From an uncultured Chloroflexota bacterium (lineage in GTDB: Bacteria > Chloroflexota > Limnocylindria > Limnocylindrales > Limnocylindraceae), in the NCBI GenBank assembly GCA_903938075.1, contig CAJABS010000195.1:1-8062 (forward strand): 8,062 nucleotides of DNA, written 5' to 3'. The notes below the pieces were generated by a model. The model made no database searches, was not told the origin of the DNA, and was given only the letters and a program-made list of their open reading frames with translations. Positions 6,596-8,062 of the stretch are shown here, piece after piece. A program made the position numbers and the translations under genes. Numbering within the stretch: the first letter of the stretch is position 1; each line of letters starts with the position of its first letter.

Positions 6596-6678
6596 GCGCC
6601 CCCCTTACCTCTCACTCGACCTCTTGCCCGGCGCGTACGAACGCGGCGCGGCTGTAGGGCAATGCTACCCTGCGCATC
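6596..6678. promoter_or_regulatory. Divergent promoter region between the polyprenyl synthase gene and recO
   Basis: An 83-base spacer serving genes in both directions. It holds the Shine-Dalgarno sequence of the - strand gene (6599-6606), a small perfect inverted repeat CGCGT-ACGA-ACGCG (6632-6645), and the recO -10-like box (6666-6671). On the - strand, TAGCAT (6662-6667) could be a -10 for the polyprenyl synthase gene, overlapping the recO box, but this is weak. No clear -35 is visible for either direction. Confidence 0.5.
6666..6671 (+). promoter_or_regulatory. recO -10 box (TACCCT), probably leaderless transcript
   Basis: TACCCT fits the TANNNT pattern and ends 7 bases before the recO ATG, placing the expected transcription start at or within a base or two of the start codon. 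No Shine-Dalgarno sequence lies in the usual window before that ATG. Both facts suggest a leaderless mRNA. No convincing -35 is seen. Confidence 0.5.
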
Positions 6679-7428
6679 ATGCCTGCACGTCAAAGCACTA
6701 CGTCGCTGGCCGTCGTCACCTCCCGCTTCCGCCTCGGCGAAGCCGATCGCGTGCTCACCCTCCTCTCCGCGACACGTGGCAAGTTCAAGGCGATCGCCAA
6801 GGGGGTCCGCAAGCCAACGAGCCGTCTCGGTGGGGGGGTTGAGCCCTTCGCCGAGCTTGACCTCGCCCTCATTACGGGGAGAACCTTCGATACCGTGACG
6901 CAGGTTCGGAGCGTTCGGGTGTGGCTTGGCCTGCGCAGTCGCCTCGGCAGTGCGGCGGTTGCCTGGTACGTCGCAGAGTTGGTCGAACGTGCAACGAGTG
7001 ACGAACAGCCCGAGCCCGAGCTTTATGCGTTGCTTCTTCATGCCTGGGATCTGCTCGAGTCTGGTGCGCCGGATGCGCTCGTGGCGCGCTGGGCTGAACT
7101 CGCACTCCTCGACGCGGCTGGGCAAGGCCCAGAGCTCGACGTTTGCCTGGAGTGCGGGAGGGCGCCCGTCGCGGGCGAGGCGCTCCGCTGGGATGACGAG
7201 GGGGCCGGCATCCGCTGTGCGTCGCACGCAATTGGTGGCGCGTTCTCCAGTGACGCACTGCGGCTGATGCGCGCTTTACGACGGTTTGCACCTGAGGAGC
7301 TTGTTGCGCTCAATCTGCCACCTGCCCCGCAGCGGGAGGTGAGTTGGGCACTACGCGGCGCTGTGCATCTCCTCTTTGGCGCGGAGCCGAAGAGCCGCAG
7401 CTTTATGGACGAGGTCCTGGCGCCCTAA
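6679..7428 (+). CDS. recO: RecO DNA repair and recombination protein
   Basis: A 249-residue RecO, normal length for the family. RecO binds single-stranded DNA and SSB and, with RecR, helps load RecA onto SSB-coated gaps in the RecFOR pathway. The N-terminal OB-fold (about 1-80) has GEADRVLTLLSATRGKFKAI (20-39), KGVRKPTSRLGG (41-52) and PFAELDL (56-62). A helical middle follows, then a probable zinc site with CLEC (Cys156, Cys159) and CASH (Cys180, His183). The C-terminal LMRAL (196-200) and SRSFMDEVL (239-247) are typical. The fourth metal ligand is His where CxxC is common; some RecO proteins lack the site altogether, so this is a variant and not clear damage. The ATG at 6679 has a -10-like box just upstream and no Shine-Dalgarno sequence. 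The gene is convergent with a small membrane protein gene 25 bases downstream. Confidence 0.93.
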   Translation: MPARQSTTSLAVVTSRFRLGEADRVLTLLSATRGKFKAIAKGVRKPTSRLGGGVEPFAELDLALITGRTFDTVTQVRSVRVWLGLRSRLGSAAVAWYVAELVERATSDEQPEPELYALLLHAWDLLESGAPDALVARWAELALLDAAGQGPELDVCLECGRAPVAGEALRWDDEGAGIRCASHAIGGAFSSDALRLMRALRRFAPEELVALNLPPAPQREVSWALRGAVHLLFGAEPKSRSFMDEVLAP

Positions 7429-7438
7429 ACGGTGGCGC
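7420..7438. terminator. Short stem-loop over the recO stop codon (possible weak terminator)
   Basis: GCGCC (7420-7424) pairs with GGCGC (7434-7438) around a 9-base loop that contains the recO TAA. It lies in the 25-base convergent junction but has no U-rich tract on either side. This is weak support and could be chance in GC-rich DNA. Confidence 0.2.
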
Positions 7439-7453
7439 GATTCTGGTGCGGAG

Positions 7454-7789
7454 TTAGGCGGCGATGAAACCCGTCGAGGTAGCGACAAACCAGATCGCGG
7501 CGAGGAGTGCGAGCATCGCTCCGTAGGTCAGCAGAATGCGACGAAGGTCGCGACGCACGATTGGCAGCTCTGCTGCGATTTCGGCGGTGAGACGCTGTGT
7601 CGATGCGGCCCGGCTCCCAATTGGCGCTGAGGTGCCTGCAATGACGGTGGGCTTTGGGGCGACAAGCGACGCCTCATAGGCGGCAGCAGCGGCCTCTTCG
7701 GCGGGGGTCAGCCCACGCTTCGGCGCATCGGCGTGTGACTTCAGCTTCGGGCGCTGGTCGGGGCGGAAGCGCTTCTCTCGTTTTGCCAT
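7454..7789 (-). CDS. Small basic single-pass membrane protein, function unknown
   Basis: A 111-residue protein that I do not recognise as a named family. The N-terminal 26 residues are strongly basic (many Lys and Arg, starting MAKREKRFRP), followed by an Ala-rich, Pro-containing, probably disordered stretch (27-65). A segment with ELPIVRRDLRRI (74-85) comes next, then one hydrophobic helix at about 86-107 ending within four residues of the C terminus. The positive-inside rule puts the N terminus in the cytoplasm and makes it look like a tail-anchored protein; there is no signal peptide. The start is well supported: AAGGAGG (7794-7800) lies 4 bases before the ATG, and codon use looks like that of its neighbours. 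It is convergent with recO and divergent from the DUF4446-like gene. Small proteins of this kind with a DLRRI-plus-helix end seem familiar from Chloroflexota, but that is memory, not a search. Confidence 0.8.
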   Translation of the reverse strand: MAKREKRFRPDQRPKLKSHADAPKRGLTPAEEAAAAAYEASLVAPKPTVIAGTSAPIGSRAASTQRLTAEIAAELPIVRRDLRRILLTYGAMLALLAAIWFVATSTGFIAA

Positions 7790-7867
7790 GACTCCTCCTT
7801 ACAGGATCGTTCGCAGAGGATACCCGACCCAGCTCGAGGGAGCGGCGGGGACTGATAGGATGCAGCC
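7790..7867. promoter_or_regulatory. Divergent promoter region between the small membrane protein and DUF4446-like genes
   Basis: A 78-base spacer. On the - strand it has the Shine-Dalgarno AAGGAGG (7794-7800) and a -10-like TATCCT (7817-7822), which would give a leader of about 20 bases. On the + strand it has an extended -10, TGATAGGAT (7853-7861), 6 bases before the GTG start. The two boxes are about 30 bases apart and face away from each other. No clear -35 elements or operator repeats are visible. Confidence 0.5.
7853..7861 (+). promoter_or_regulatory. Extended -10 box of the DUF4446-like gene, probably leaderless
   Basis: TGA-TAGGAT matches the extended -10 pattern TGN-TANNNT and ends 6 bases before GTG 7868. 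The transcript would begin at or next to the start codon. No Shine-Dalgarno sequence lies close before the GTG. The arrangement matches the one in front of recO. Confidence 0.5.
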
Positions 7868-8062
7868 GTGGACAGCCAAGTTCTCCTTGCAATCGGTGTC
7901 GCCGGGGTACTCCTTGCCCTGCTCGCTCTCCTCGTCGCCCTGATCGCAATCCGCAACCTTCGCCGCCTGCGCGCCGACTACGCGGCGCTGGTCTCGGGGA
8001 GCGACTCCTTGAACGCCGAGCAGCGATTCGCTCAGATGCTCGAGCGTGTTGCCCAACTGGGC
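7868..8062 (+). CDS. DUF4446-like membrane-anchored protein, 5' part
   Basis: The first 65 residues of a gene that runs off the window. The frame opens at GTG 7868 and stays open to the last base. Residues 4-28 form one strongly hydrophobic helix, followed at once by RNLRRLRADYAAL (29-41), so the positive-inside rule puts the rest in the cytoplasm. The charged part then begins a likely helical or coiled stretch, with FAQMLERVAQL at 54-64. This layout, an N-terminal anchor, an arginine-rich turn and a short amphipathic helix, resembles DUF4446 proteins, whose function is not known. The call is tentative because the diagnostic C-terminal part is outside the window. The extended -10 box just upstream and the absence of a Shine-Dalgarno sequence suggest a leaderless mRNA. 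Confidence 0.65.
   Translation, partial: MDSQVLLAIGVAGVLLALLALLVALIAIRNLRRLRADYAALVSGSDSLNAEQRFAQMLERVAQLG

Noticed and set aside
1..8062. tRNA or rRNA genes, CRISPR repeats, insertion sequences, toxin-antitoxin or phage genes
   Set aside because: Reading both strands, I saw no cloverleaf-like segments, spaced direct repeats, terminal inverted repeats, transposase motifs or paired small genes of that type; nearly all bases are in housekeeping genes.

Overview
This is a GC-rich, tightly packed bacterial chromosomal segment made of housekeeping genes. Every stretch between genes is under 100 bases. There is no mobile element, CRISPR array, tRNA or rRNA gene, and nothing that looks like a defence or biosynthetic island. 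The gene set is bacterial: tsaD, rsmA, ispE of the non-mevalonate isoprenoid route, ridA, glmU for peptidoglycan precursors, a CNNM/CorC-type membrane protein, a trans-polyprenyl diphosphate synthase, recO and a DUF4446-like gene. The style of the polyprenyl synthase, the DUF4446-like protein, GTG starts and leaderless-looking promoters fit Chloroflexota best, with Actinomycetota as the alternative. That placement is inference and rests on no database search.

Bases 1-5549 (+ strand) form one probable operon: the 3' part of tsaD, then an rsmA-ispE gene fusion, ridA, glmU and a CNNM/CorC gene. Successive genes overlap by 4 bases (ATGA or GTGA) or are 2 bases apart, so translation is probably coupled. 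The operon begins upstream of the window.

Bases 5546-6595 (- strand) carry a polyprenyl diphosphate synthase that converges on the operon. The two stop codons overlap, and short GC stem-loops sit at the junction. From an 83-base divergent spacer, recO runs on the + strand (6679-7428). It converges on a small single-pass membrane protein gene on the - strand (7454-7789). A second divergent spacer of 78 bases leads to the 5' end of a DUF4446-like gene (7868 to the window edge).

The genes touch several basic processes. TsaD works in tRNA t6A formation and the RsmA half modifies 16S rRNA. The IspE half and the polyprenyl synthase lie in the same isoprenoid pathway, early and late respectively. 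GlmU makes UDP-GlcNAc for the cell wall. RidA removes reactive enamines/imines, and RecO serves recombinational repair.

I found no clearly new biological system. The most notable points are the single-chain RsmA-IspE fusion, two start sites that look leaderless (a TANNNT box 6-7 bases before the start codon), a codon-use shift inside the IspE half, and a RecO zinc site with a CxxH second half.
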